A DNA stretch of 64,000 nt. It comes from JBBQER01 sp052148155 (GTDB lineage Bacteria > Actinomycetota > Acidimicrobiia > IMCC26256 > PALSA-610). The translations under genes and the position numbers were made by a program. A model generated the notes under the pieces. It did not search any database. It saw only the letters and a program-made list of their open reading frames with translations, and was not told the origin of the DNA. This document shows positions 1 through 6,711 of this stretch, piece after piece (position 1 is the stretch's first letter; each line of letters begins with the position of its first letter). The stretch covers positions 1 to 64,000 of the forward strand of contig JBKQIY010000153.1 of NCBI GenBank assembly GCA_052148155.1, given 5' to 3'.

Positions 1-758
1 GCGTGGCGGCGCCGTCCGCGGGCGCCATCACCGTCCTCGGCGGACGGCCGGCCGGGTCGACCGCGGCGCTGGACGGCATCGCGTTCGTCGCCCAGGACAC
101 GCCGCTGTACAAGAACCTGTCGGCCGCCGACATGCTGCACCTGACCCGCAACCTGAACCGACGCTTCGACCAGCCTTCGGCGGAGGCCCGGCTCGGCGAG
201 CTGAGCATCCCGCTGAAACAGAAGGCAGGCAAGATGTCGGGCGGCCAGCAGGCGCAGCTCGCGCTAACCCTGGCACTGGCCCGGCGGCCACAGCTGCTCA
301 TCCTGGATGAGCCGATGGCGATGCTCGACCCGATTGCCCGGCACGACTTCATGGCAACGGTGCTGACGGCGGCGGCCGACGACGGCATGTCGGTGCTGCT
401 GTCCTCACACGTGCTCGCCGAACTCGAACGGGTCGCCGACTACCTCATTGTGATGTCGCAGGGCCGGGTGCAAGTGGCAGGCGAGGTCGACGACCTCCTG
501 GCCAGCCACCGCATCCTGACCGGCCCAGCCGCCGCGGCCGACAGGTACGACCGGCCGGTGGTGCATGTCCGAAGTGGTGAGGCACAGGCCCACCTCCTGG
601 TGCGCGCAACAGTGGGCGATCCGATCCCGCCGGGCTGGGAGACCCATCCGGTCGGCCTGGAAGAGCTCGCCCTCGCCTACCTGCGCGAGCCCGGCGCCAC
701 GGCGCTGCCCGGCCCCGCCCGCGGCCGCGACGTCGAACCGTCGGAGGTGACGAAATGA
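1..758 (+). CDS. ABC transporter ATP-binding protein, 5' truncated by window edge
   Basis: This is the C-terminal part of an ABC ATPase, the cytoplasmic engine of an exporter whose permease follows directly. Visible are a variant signature MSGGQQAQ (normally LSGGQ), Walker B LLILDEP with its D-loop aspartate, and the H-loop region LLSSHVLAELE. The Walker A motif is missing because the true start lies upstream of base 1. The GTG at base 3 is only the first in-frame start and is not credible. The roughly 80-residue tail after the nucleotide-binding domain resembles the C-terminal extension of CcmA/DrrA-type exporters. The stop overlaps the next start (ATGA), so the two are translationally coupled. 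The substrate cannot be told. Confidence 0.9.
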   Translation, partial: VAAPSAGAITVLGGRPAGSTAALDGIAFVAQDTPLYKNLSAADMLHLTRNLNRRFDQPSAEARLGELSIPLKQKAGKMSGGQQAQLALTLALARRPQLLILDEPMAMLDPIARHDFMATVLTAAADDGMSVLLSSHVLAELERVADYLIVMSQGRVQVAGEVDDLLASHRILTGPAAAADRYDRPVVHVRSGEAQAHLLVRATVGDPIPPGWETHPVGLEELALAYLREPGATALPGPARGRDVEPSEVTK

Positions 759-1813
759 CCGCGCCGACCGTGCTGAGCGGGCCGACCCGACCGAAGGAGG
801 ATGCGAGCCTGCGGCCGGTGCCGTGGCGGCGGATGGGCTGGGTCACCTGGCGACAGCACCGGATCGCGCTGGCCGGCGCAGCCACGTTCCTGGGCGCGCT
901 CGCGGTGTTCGTTTGGAAAGTCGGCGTTCAGCTGCACCACGCGCATGCCGCCGCGACCGCGTGCAACCCGACGTCGGCGGTGTGCTCCGACCTGGTCACC
1001 AAATTCAACTTCATGAACCATGTTCTGGTGGGTGGCTACGCGCTGCAGTTGGTGCCACCGCTGATCGGGGCGTTCATCGGGGCGCCGGTACTGGCCCGCG
1101 AGTTCGAGACCGGCACCTTCCGTTACGCCTGGACCCAGAGCTTCGAGCGGTGGCGGTGGACCCTCGCCAAGCTCGTCGTGCTCGCGGTCGTGGTGACCGC
1201 CGCGGCCGGAGCTCTCAGCGCGCTCTTGTCGTGGTACTACCAGCCGTACCTCGCCGCGGGCAACCAGGCCCGGCAGCTTTCGGAGCTTTCCCCGTTCTCT
1301 CTCGCTCTGTTCGACTTGCGCGGAGTCTCGTTCGCTGCCTGGACGCTGGTCGCGTTCGCGATCGGCGTCCTGGCCGGCACGCTCATCCGCCGGGTCGTCC
1401 CCGCGATCGTCGCGACCCTGGCCGCATACACGGGCCTCGCGGTCGTGGCCGCGAACCTCCTGCGCCGCCACTACCTCACGCCACTGGTCACCAACAAGGT
1501 GAGCGTGCCCGGTTCCGCGTGGATCTACAGCCAGTGGTGGACCAAGGCCGGCAGGTTCGCGTTCTCCGGGTGGCGAACCGCACCATACGGCTTGCTCCAG
1601 CAGTGCTCGTCAATTCCCGTGGGTCCGCTCGGGAAACCTTCGTCGGGAACCGTCGCGCAGTGCTTCGCCCAGCACGGCTACGTGCAGGTGACCAGCTACC
1701 AGCCGGCCAGCCGGTTCTGGCCATTCCAGTGGATCGAGGGCGGCTGGCTGCTCGTGCTGTCGGCACTGCTCATCGCCGTGACCGTCCGGCTCGTCCGGCG
1801 TCGGGCGGCCTGA
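755..1813 (+). CDS. ABC transporter permease (ABC-2-like membrane protein)
   Basis: A 352-residue membrane protein, probably the transmembrane partner of the preceding ATPase. The N-terminus is cytoplasmic and charged. Hydrophobic segments occur at about residues 35-52, 92-115, 145-165, 190-210, 217-232 and 325-345, which fits the six-helix layout of ABC-2 type permeases. A loop of about 80 residues between helices 5 and 6 contains two cysteines and probably lies outside. The start overlaps the ATPase stop by 4 bases. The coding sequence ends where a decayed integrase begins, so the operon may have been cut short or joined to foreign DNA here. The substrate is not recognisable. Confidence 0.85.
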   Translation: MTAPTVLSGPTRPKEDASLRPVPWRRMGWVTWRQHRIALAGAATFLGALAVFVWKVGVQLHHAHAAATACNPTSAVCSDLVTKFNFMNHVLVGGYALQLVPPLIGAFIGAPVLAREFETGTFRYAWTQSFERWRWTLAKLVVLAVVVTAAAGALSALLSWYYQPYLAAGNQARQLSELSPFSLALFDLRGVSFAAWTLVAFAIGVLAGTLIRRVVPAIVATLAAYTGLAVVAANLLRRHYLTPLVTNKVSVPGSAWIYSQWWTKAGRFAFSGWRTAPYGLLQQCSSIPVGPLGKPSSGTVAQCFAQHGYVQVTSYQPASRFWPFQWIEGGWLLVLSALLIAVTVRLVRRRAA

Positions 1814-2351
1814 AAGAAGGGCAAGCAGTTCGCGTTGATGTTCTGCGTCGCTCCATCAAGGTCGACCGCCAACTCGTCCGCGTGCGCGGACGTGACGGCG
1901 GCCGTGGTGGCGTTGAGCTCAACCGCGATCTCAAGACGGAGAAGTCGTTCCGGGCAGTGCCGTTGCCGTCCGTCGTCACGGCGGCGCTCGCCGGTCATAT
2001 GGCTCAGTTCGAGGCGCGTCACAAGCTCGGTCTCGTGTTCACCAACGAACGCGGTGCACCGATCCGACCGCATCCTTTCTCGGTCGTGTTCAGTGCGGCG
2101 CGCGATCGAGCCGGGCCCGCCGCCTTGGGCGACACGCCACGCTTTGCGCCATGACGACGCCTCGTTGCTGATCCGCTCCGGCGCGGATCGTCAAGGTCGT
2201 CCAAGTCCGCCTCGCTCACGCGAGCGCGAAGACGACGCCGGACGTTTCCGGCCGCCTGTGGCCCGACGACAGGATCCTGACTCGGCGGGCGGTCGACGAC
2301 GCGTTCGCCACTCCTGTTGAGGACCGGCCGAGGACTGCCGACGGCCGCTGA
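1810..2351 (+). pseudogene. Tyrosine integrase C-terminal relic, frameshifted
   Basis: The remains of the catalytic domain of a phage-type tyrosine recombinase, read in three successive frames. From 1810 the frame gives LLRRTIRV-like LRRSIKVDRQ, then KTEKSFRAVPLPSVV and GLVFTNERGAPIR, all typical of actinobacterial integrases. Near 2145 the match moves to another frame (HALRHDDASLLIRSGAD, a decayed HDLRHTYASLL motif). Near 2180 it moves to a third (IVKVVQVRLAHAS...SGRLWPDD) that ends at the TGA at 2349. The nucleophilic tyrosine expected before GHLWP is gone, and the RHTY box reads RHDD. The N-terminal half is absent. It is certainly non-functional and marks an old integration event. Confidence 0.85.
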
Positions 2352-2377
2352 CCGCGTGCGTGCTGGTCAGCGGCCGT
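2341..2377. terminator. Perfect 13-bp stem-loop between convergent glnA and integrase relic
   Basis: ACGGCCGCTGACC (2341-2353) is the exact reverse complement of GGTCAGCGGCCGT (2365-2377), with an 11-base loop. It lies 5 bases past the glnA stop on the minus strand and contains the stop of the integrase relic on the plus strand. There is no T-run on either side, so it is either an actinobacterial-style hairpin terminator without a U-tract or an mRNA-stabilising stem. Confidence 0.65.
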
Positions 2378-2382
2378 AACGG

Positions 2383-3819
2383 CTAAATGTCGTAGTAAAG
2401 GTAGAACTCCCACGGGTGGGGTCGGAGTTGGACCGGCTCGATTTCGCGTTCTTTTTTGTAGGTGATCCACGTGTCGATGACGTCGGGGGTGAACACGTCG
2501 CCTTTCAACAAGAACTCGTGATCGGCTTCGAGCGCGGCGAGCGCCTCGTTGAGTGATCCGGGCACTTGGGGAACTTTCGCTAACTCTTCGGCCGGGAGGT
2601 CGTACAGGTCACGGTCGACCGGCGCGGGCGGTTCGGTCCGGTTTTGGATGCCGTCGAGACCGGCCATGAGCATCGCCGAGAACGCAAGGTACGGGTTGCA
2701 TGACGGGTCGGGACAGCGGAACTCGAGCCGTTTCGCTTTGGGACTCTTCGAATAGAGCGGGATCCGCACCGACGCAGACCGGTTCCGCTGCGAGTAGACC
2801 AGATTGACGGGCGCTTCATAGCCGGGCACGAGCCGCTTGTACGAGTTCGTGGTCGGGTTCGAAAACGCCAGGATCGCCGGCGCGTGTTTCAACAGACCGC
2901 CGATGTACCACCGCGCCATGTCCGACAGGCCGGCGTAGCCCTTCTCGTCGAAGAACAGCGGCTCGCCGTCTTTCCACAACGACTGATGCACATGCATGCC
3001 CGACCCGTTGTCCTGGAACAACGGCTTCGGCATGAACGTCACCGAATAGCCGGCCGCCCGCGCGACGTTCTTCACGACGTACTTGTACAACATCAACTTG
3101 TCGGCCATCACCGCCAACGTGTCGAACCGCATATCGATCTCGGCCTGACCGGCAGTCCCCACCTCGTGATGTTGGACCTCGATCGCGATGCCGACCGCTT
3201 CGAGCTGACGGACCATCTCGGAACGCAGGTCCTGAAACTGGTCCATGGGCGGGACCGGAAAATAGCCTTCCTTGTAGCGCGGCTTGTACGCCAGGTTCGG
3301 CGAACCGTCCAGTTCGCGCTCCCGTCCCGAGTTCCACACCCCCTCGACCGAATCCAAGAAGTAATAGCCCGAGTACTGGTTCTGGTCGAACCGCACCGAA
3401 TCGAAAATGTAGAACTCGGCTTCGGGACCGAAGTACGCGGTGTCTGCCAGACCGGTCGACTTCAGATACGCCTCCGCCTTGTTCACGATGTAGCGCGGAT
3501 CACGCGAATACGACTCGCCGGTGAGGGGGTCGCGCACATGCGCGTTGATGTTCAACGTCACGTGCTGACGGAACGGATCCAACACCGCCGTGTTCGGATC
3601 TGGGATCAACAACATGTCCGACTCTTGGATCTCCTGGAATCCACGGATCGACGACCCATCGAACCCCAGACCTTCCTCGAACACATCCGCGGTCAGCTCA
3701 TGCGCAGGCACCGAAAAATGTTGCATCAAACCCGGAAGGTCACAGAACCGAACATCGACAATCTCGACGTCATTGTCCTTAGCGAACTTCAGAACGTCGC
3801 TCGCGCTGCGCTGTGCCAC
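2383..3819 (-). CDS. glnA: Glutamine synthetase type I (ammonium assimilation)
   Basis: ATP-dependent amidation of glutamate to glutamine in the cytoplasm; the protein forms a dodecamer. At 478 residues it has the usual GSI-beta length. Visible motifs include the beta-grasp DLPGLMQHF, the latch DGSSIRGF, the active-site EAEFYIFD, NGSGMHVHQSLW, NPTTNSYKRLVPGYEAPV and NRSASVRIP. DRDLYDLPAEE carries the tyrosine that GlnE adenylylates in this class, so activity is probably controlled by covalent modification. The GTG at 3819 was chosen because AAGGGG stands 8 bases upstream and the N-terminus then aligns with known proteins. A longer reading back to 3954 has no support. It is divergent from glnA2 and glnR. 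Confidence 0.97.
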   Translation of the reverse strand: MAQRSASDVLKFAKDNDVEIVDVRFCDLPGLMQHFSVPAHELTADVFEEGLGFDGSSIRGFQEIQESDMLLIPDPNTAVLDPFRQHVTLNINAHVRDPLTGESYSRDPRYIVNKAEAYLKSTGLADTAYFGPEAEFYIFDSVRFDQNQYSGYYFLDSVEGVWNSGRERELDGSPNLAYKPRYKEGYFPVPPMDQFQDLRSEMVRQLEAVGIAIEVQHHEVGTAGQAEIDMRFDTLAVMADKLMLYKYVVKNVARAAGYSVTFMPKPLFQDNGSGMHVHQSLWKDGEPLFFDEKGYAGLSDMARWYIGGLLKHAPAILAFSNPTTNSYKRLVPGYEAPVNLVYSQRNRSASVRIPLYSKSPKAKRLEFRCPDPSCNPYLAFSAMLMAGLDGIQNRTEPPAPVDRDLYDLPAEELAKVPQVPGSLNEALAALEADHEFLLKGDVFTPDVIDTWITYKKEREIEPVQLRPHPWEFYLYYDI

Positions 3820-4002
3820 TGGCCGACCCCTTCTTCGAGACGAATGCGAGTGTCCGACAGACCCCGCGCACACGCACGGGGCCCCAGTTCGGCGGAAGCG
3901 TCGCCGAAATGCTTTGCCCGACCTTTGCTTCTGTGTGAATCCTCTGTTACCCACCTCTGCCGGGCCGGGGTGAGGCTACGCGAACGTTCCTACACTGTGC
4001 CT
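3820..4002. promoter_or_regulatory. Divergent glnA / glnA2 control region with leaderless glnA2 promoter
   Basis: This 183-base region separates two divergent glutamine synthetase genes. On the plus strand TACACT (3991-3996) stands exactly 6 bases before the ATG at 4003 and no Shine-Dalgarno is present, so glnA2 is probably transcribed from its own start codon. On the minus strand glnA has a long leader with a CCCCG/CGGGG hairpin near 3862-3883 and an AAGGGG ribosome site. A GlnR-type site would be expected here. GTTAC at 3946-3950 resembles half of one, but no convincing pair of half-sites could be made out by eye. Confidence 0.6.
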
Positions 4003-5328
4003 ATGGAGCGCCAACTGGAGTACGTCCTGCGCACCGTCGAAGAGCGCGGCGTGCGTTTCGTCCGGCTCTGGTTCACGGATGTGCTCGGCTTTTTGAAGTC
4101 GGTCGAGATCACCCCCGCCGAGCTCGAGGTCGCGCTCGAAGAGGGCATGACCTTCGACGGCTCGACGATCGAGGGCTACAGCCGGATCCAGGAATCCGAC
4201 ATGCTGGCCAAACCTGACCCGAATACGTTCGAATTGTTACCGGGTGGTGACATCGACGCGCCGGTCGCGCGTATGTTCTGCGACGTCCAGGTCTTTTCGG
4301 GCGACCCGTTCCACGGTGATCCCCGCTACGTCTTGAAGCGCAACCTCGAACGGGCGCGGGAGAAGGGCTTCACGTTTTTCGTCGGCCCCGAGATGGAGTT
4401 CTTCTATTCGCGTACCGCCGAGCGGGTCGAGCCGCTCGACAGTGCCGGCTACTTCGATCTGACCGCCCACGACCTCGGTTCGCAACTACGCAAGCAGACT
4501 GTGCTCCGCCTCGAAGCGATGGGCATCCCCGTCGAGTATTCGTTCCACGAGAACGGCCCGAGCCAGCATGAGATCGACCTTCGTCACACCGACGCGCTGA
4601 CGATGGCCGACAACGTGATGACGTTCCGGCTCATTACCAAAGAGGTCGCGCAGGATCACGGCGTGCACGCGACGTTCATGCCCAAGCCGATCGCGGGTGC
4701 GTTCGGGTCAGGGATGCATTCGCACCTGTCGTTGTTCGAAGGTGACGTGAACGCGTTTCACGATCCGGGCGACGAGTACGGCCTTTCCAAGGTGGCGAAG
4801 CACTTCATCGCTGGTCTGCTCGTGCATGCGAGCGAGATCGTCGCGATCACGAACCAGTGGGTGAATTCGTACAAGCGGCTGATTCCGGGTTACGAAGCGC
4901 CCGTGTACAAATGTTGGGCACGCAACAACCGTTCCGCGCTGGTGCGTGTCCCGTTGCCGAAGAAAGGCAACAGCGATTCGACCCGTGTCGAGTTCCGCGC
5001 CCCGGACCCGGCCTGCAACCCGTATCTCGCGTTCTCGGTGATGCTCGCGGCTGGGCTCAAAGGCATCGAAGAGGGCTATGCGCTGCCGCCGGAAGCGACC
5101 GACAATATCTACGCGCTGACGGACGCGGAGCGGCTCGCGGAGGGCATCACCGCGTTGCCGGGTTCGCTGCGTGACGCGCTCGACTCGATGGAACGCTCAG
5201 AACTGATGGCCGAAACGCTCGGCGAGCACGTCTTCGAGAACTTTCTCATCAACAAGCGCCGCGAGTGGACCGACTACAAGGCGTACGTCACACCGTTCGA
5301 GATCGATCGTTGGCTCGGAACGCTGTAG
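4003..5328 (+). CDS. glnA2: Glutamine synthetase family protein, GlnA2-like
   Basis: A second type I glutamine synthetase of 441 residues. It matches the actinobacterial GlnA2 class, whose members start with the same MERQ/MDRQ-EYVLRTVEERGVRFVRLWFTD block. Catalytic blocks are present: GPEMEFFYSR, NGPSQHEIDLR, FGSGMHSHLSLF, NSYKRLIPGYEAPV and NRSALVRVPLP. The adenylylation segment reads NIYALTDAER and differs from the DLYDLP form of glnA, so regulation by GlnE is doubtful. Some actinobacterial GlnA-like paralogues use polyamines or other amines, and sequence alone does not exclude that here. The ATG at 4003 follows a leaderless promoter. glnR begins 17 bases after the stop, indicating one operon. 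Confidence 0.93.
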   Translation: MERQLEYVLRTVEERGVRFVRLWFTDVLGFLKSVEITPAELEVALEEGMTFDGSTIEGYSRIQESDMLAKPDPNTFELLPGGDIDAPVARMFCDVQVFSGDPFHGDPRYVLKRNLERAREKGFTFFVGPEMEFFYSRTAERVEPLDSAGYFDLTAHDLGSQLRKQTVLRLEAMGIPVEYSFHENGPSQHEIDLRHTDALTMADNVMTFRLITKEVAQDHGVHATFMPKPIAGAFGSGMHSHLSLFEGDVNAFHDPGDEYGLSKVAKHFIAGLLVHASEIVAITNQWVNSYKRLIPGYEAPVYKCWARNNRSALVRVPLPKKGNSDSTRVEFRAPDPACNPYLAFSVMLAAGLKGIEEGYALPPEATDNIYALTDAERLAEGITALPGSLRDALDSMERSELMAETLGEHVFENFLINKRREWTDYKAYVTPFEIDRWLGTL

Positions 5329-5345
5329 ACATTGACCTGATCACC

Positions 5346-6065
5346 ATGACCGAACTCAGCGACCTCGTCCTCGTCTTTCCCGATCCGCCGCCGCCGTTGC
5401 TCGTGCGGACGCTCGACCTGGCCGGACAACAATGGAAAGCTGTCGCCAACGCGGCGATCGCGATGCAAAGCGAACCGGCCGACGGCTGGATGGGTGCGGT
5501 CGTGTGCGCCGAAGACGATCCCGAAGGCGCGTTCGCGCTGTGCCGGTCGTTGCGGAAGGGCGATGGGCGGGTCGAGTCGATCCTGTTGTTGGTGTCCGGT
5601 GCGCAGCTGCACGAACTCGAACAGCGCGACGACCTGTTCGACGACTTTTGCCTGTCTCCGTTCCACCCGAAGGAGATCGAGGCACGCTTTCGCCATCTGT
5701 TGTTCCGCGCCGGTCGGGGCGACAGTCCCGAGCTCGCTTCGTACGCAGATCTCGTCCTCAACTTCGAGACGTACCAGGCCGCGATCGGCGGGAAACCGCT
5801 CGACCTCACCTACATGGAATATGAGCTGCTCAAGTTTTTCTTGACCCATCCGGGCAAGGTGTTCACCCGTGAACAGCTGCTGTCGCGGGTGTGGGGGTAC
5901 GAGTACTACGGCGGCGCCCGCACGGTCGATGTGCACGTCCGGCGTTTGCGAGCCAAGCTCGGCGAGGAGCACGCCAACCTGATCCAGACGGTGCGGTCGG
6001 TCGGCTACCGGTTCGGCCAGACCCGCTGGCCCGGCAGCACCGGCCGTCAGGACGGCGACGGCTGA
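5346..6065 (+). CDS. glnR: GlnR-like OmpR-family nitrogen response regulator
   Basis: A 239-residue DNA-binding regulator. The C-terminal winged helix (about residues 130-225) contains LDLTYMEYELLKFF, VFTREQLLSRVWGYEYYGGARTVDVHVRRLR and VRSVGYRF, very close to actinobacterial GlnR. The N-terminal receiver-like domain lacks the usual phosphorylatable aspartate: the corresponding stretch reads GAVVCAEDDPEG, and the conserved KP loop reads LSPF. This is the atypical receiver known for orphan GlnR proteins, which act without a partner kinase. Position 17 bases after glnA2 and facing glnA supports control of ammonium assimilation. The last 19 bases overlap a small convergent gene. An alternative is another orphan OmpR-type regulator. 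Confidence 0.88.
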   Translation: MTELSDLVLVFPDPPPPLLVRTLDLAGQQWKAVANAAIAMQSEPADGWMGAVVCAEDDPEGAFALCRSLRKGDGRVESILLLVSGAQLHELEQRDDLFDDFCLSPFHPKEIEARFRHLLFRAGRGDSPELASYADLVLNFETYQAAIGGKPLDLTYMEYELLKFFLTHPGKVFTREQLLSRVWGYEYYGGARTVDVHVRRLRAKLGEEHANLIQTVRSVGYRFGQTRWPGSTGRQDGDG

Positions 6066-6205
6066 GCTTCGGCGTCGTTGGCGTGGCGGTCGGCGTCGTC
6101 GGCGGCCATCCACCCGAACGCGCCCGACCAGAGCGCGCCGACGACGAACAGGCCGATCGGCCCGACGACGAACATTGCCAACAGGATGGCCACGACCCCG
6201 ATCAT
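6047..6205 (-). CDS. Small single- or double-pass membrane protein, 52 aa
   Basis: A short reading frame in the same frame as, and downstream of, the RidA gene. It starts at ATG 6205 and ends at TGA 6047-6049. The protein opens MIGVVAILLAMFVVGPIG and continues with a second hydrophobic stretch LFVVGALWSGAFGW, then an acidic hydrophilic tail ADDADRHANDAEAQ. That pattern of one long or two short membrane helices plus a polar tail is unlikely to arise by chance in GC-rich noncoding DNA. No strong ribosome site is seen: CTGAGG lies about 16 bases upstream. It is the fifth gene of a minus-strand group and overlaps the end of glnR by 19 bases. Function unknown. Confidence 0.6.
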   Translation of the reverse strand: MIGVVAILLAMFVVGPIGLFVVGALWSGAFGWMAADDADRHANDAEAQPSPS

Positions 6206-6307
6206 CGGCCCGAGGTTAGACCTCAGGTCGACGAGTTCCGTTCCGGCGTGGCGGTCGTCGACGCCGACCGATCCGTCCGACCCGATCCGTCGGCCGCGAC
6301 CGGCCGC

Positions 6308-6709
6308 TCAGGTGGCGTCGCGCTCGACGGGGACGTAGGCCCAGACTTCGATCTCGACGTGCGCGCCGCCGGGCAGGGCGCCGACCTGCACGGTCGAACG
6401 GGCCGGCCGGTGCGAGCCGAACGCGTCGGCGTACACCGCGTTGACGGCTGCGAAACTGGCGAGGTCGGTGACGAACACGGTCGTCTTGGCCACGTCGGAC
6501 ATCGATGCCCCGCAGTCGTCCAACATCGCGGCGATGTTCGCCAACACCTCGCGTGCTTCGGCTTCGGCGCCTCCGACGACGATGGCGCCCGTCGTGCGAT
6601 CGAGCCCGATCTGTCCGGCGAAGACCAGCCAGTCTCCGGCGCGCACCACCGGCGAGTACGGGCCGGCAACGGCCGGTGCGCTCGGCGTCGGGACGGGAAC
6701 GACGGCCAT
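6308..6709 (-). CDS. RidA family enamine/imine deaminase
   Basis: A 133-residue member of the YjgF/RidA family: small trimeric cytoplasmic proteins that hydrolyse reactive enamines or imines released by flavin- or PLP-dependent enzymes. Seen are GPYSPVVRAGDWLVFAGQIG near the N-terminus, the mid-region NIAAMLDDCGASMSDVAKTTVFVTD, and the C-terminal HRPARSTVQVGALPGGAHVEIEVWA. The arginine of ARSTVQV is the usual substrate-binding residue. The ATG at 6709 follows a strong GGAGG 6 bases upstream, which lies inside the end of the preceding dehydrogenase-like gene, 2 bases from its stop. The tight link suggests RidA clears a product of that oxidoreductase or serves a purine-type pathway. Confidence 0.9.
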   Translation of the reverse strand: MAVVPVPTPSAPAVAGPYSPVVRAGDWLVFAGQIGLDRTTGAIVVGGAEAEAREVLANIAAMLDDCGASMSDVAKTTVFVTDLASFAAVNAVYADAFGSHRPARSTVQVGALPGGAHVEIEVWAYVPVERDAT

Positions 6710-6711
6710 GG

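Noticed and set aside
3940..3955. GlnR binding site at GTTAC (3946-3950)
   Set aside because: Only one half-site resembles the GTnAC element; no convincing partner at the required 6-base spacing was found.
2884..4002. Extension of glnA2 upstream to 2884 as one 814-residue protein
   Set aside because: The added part is the antisense of glnA; homology starts exactly at ATG 4003 after a leaderless promoter.
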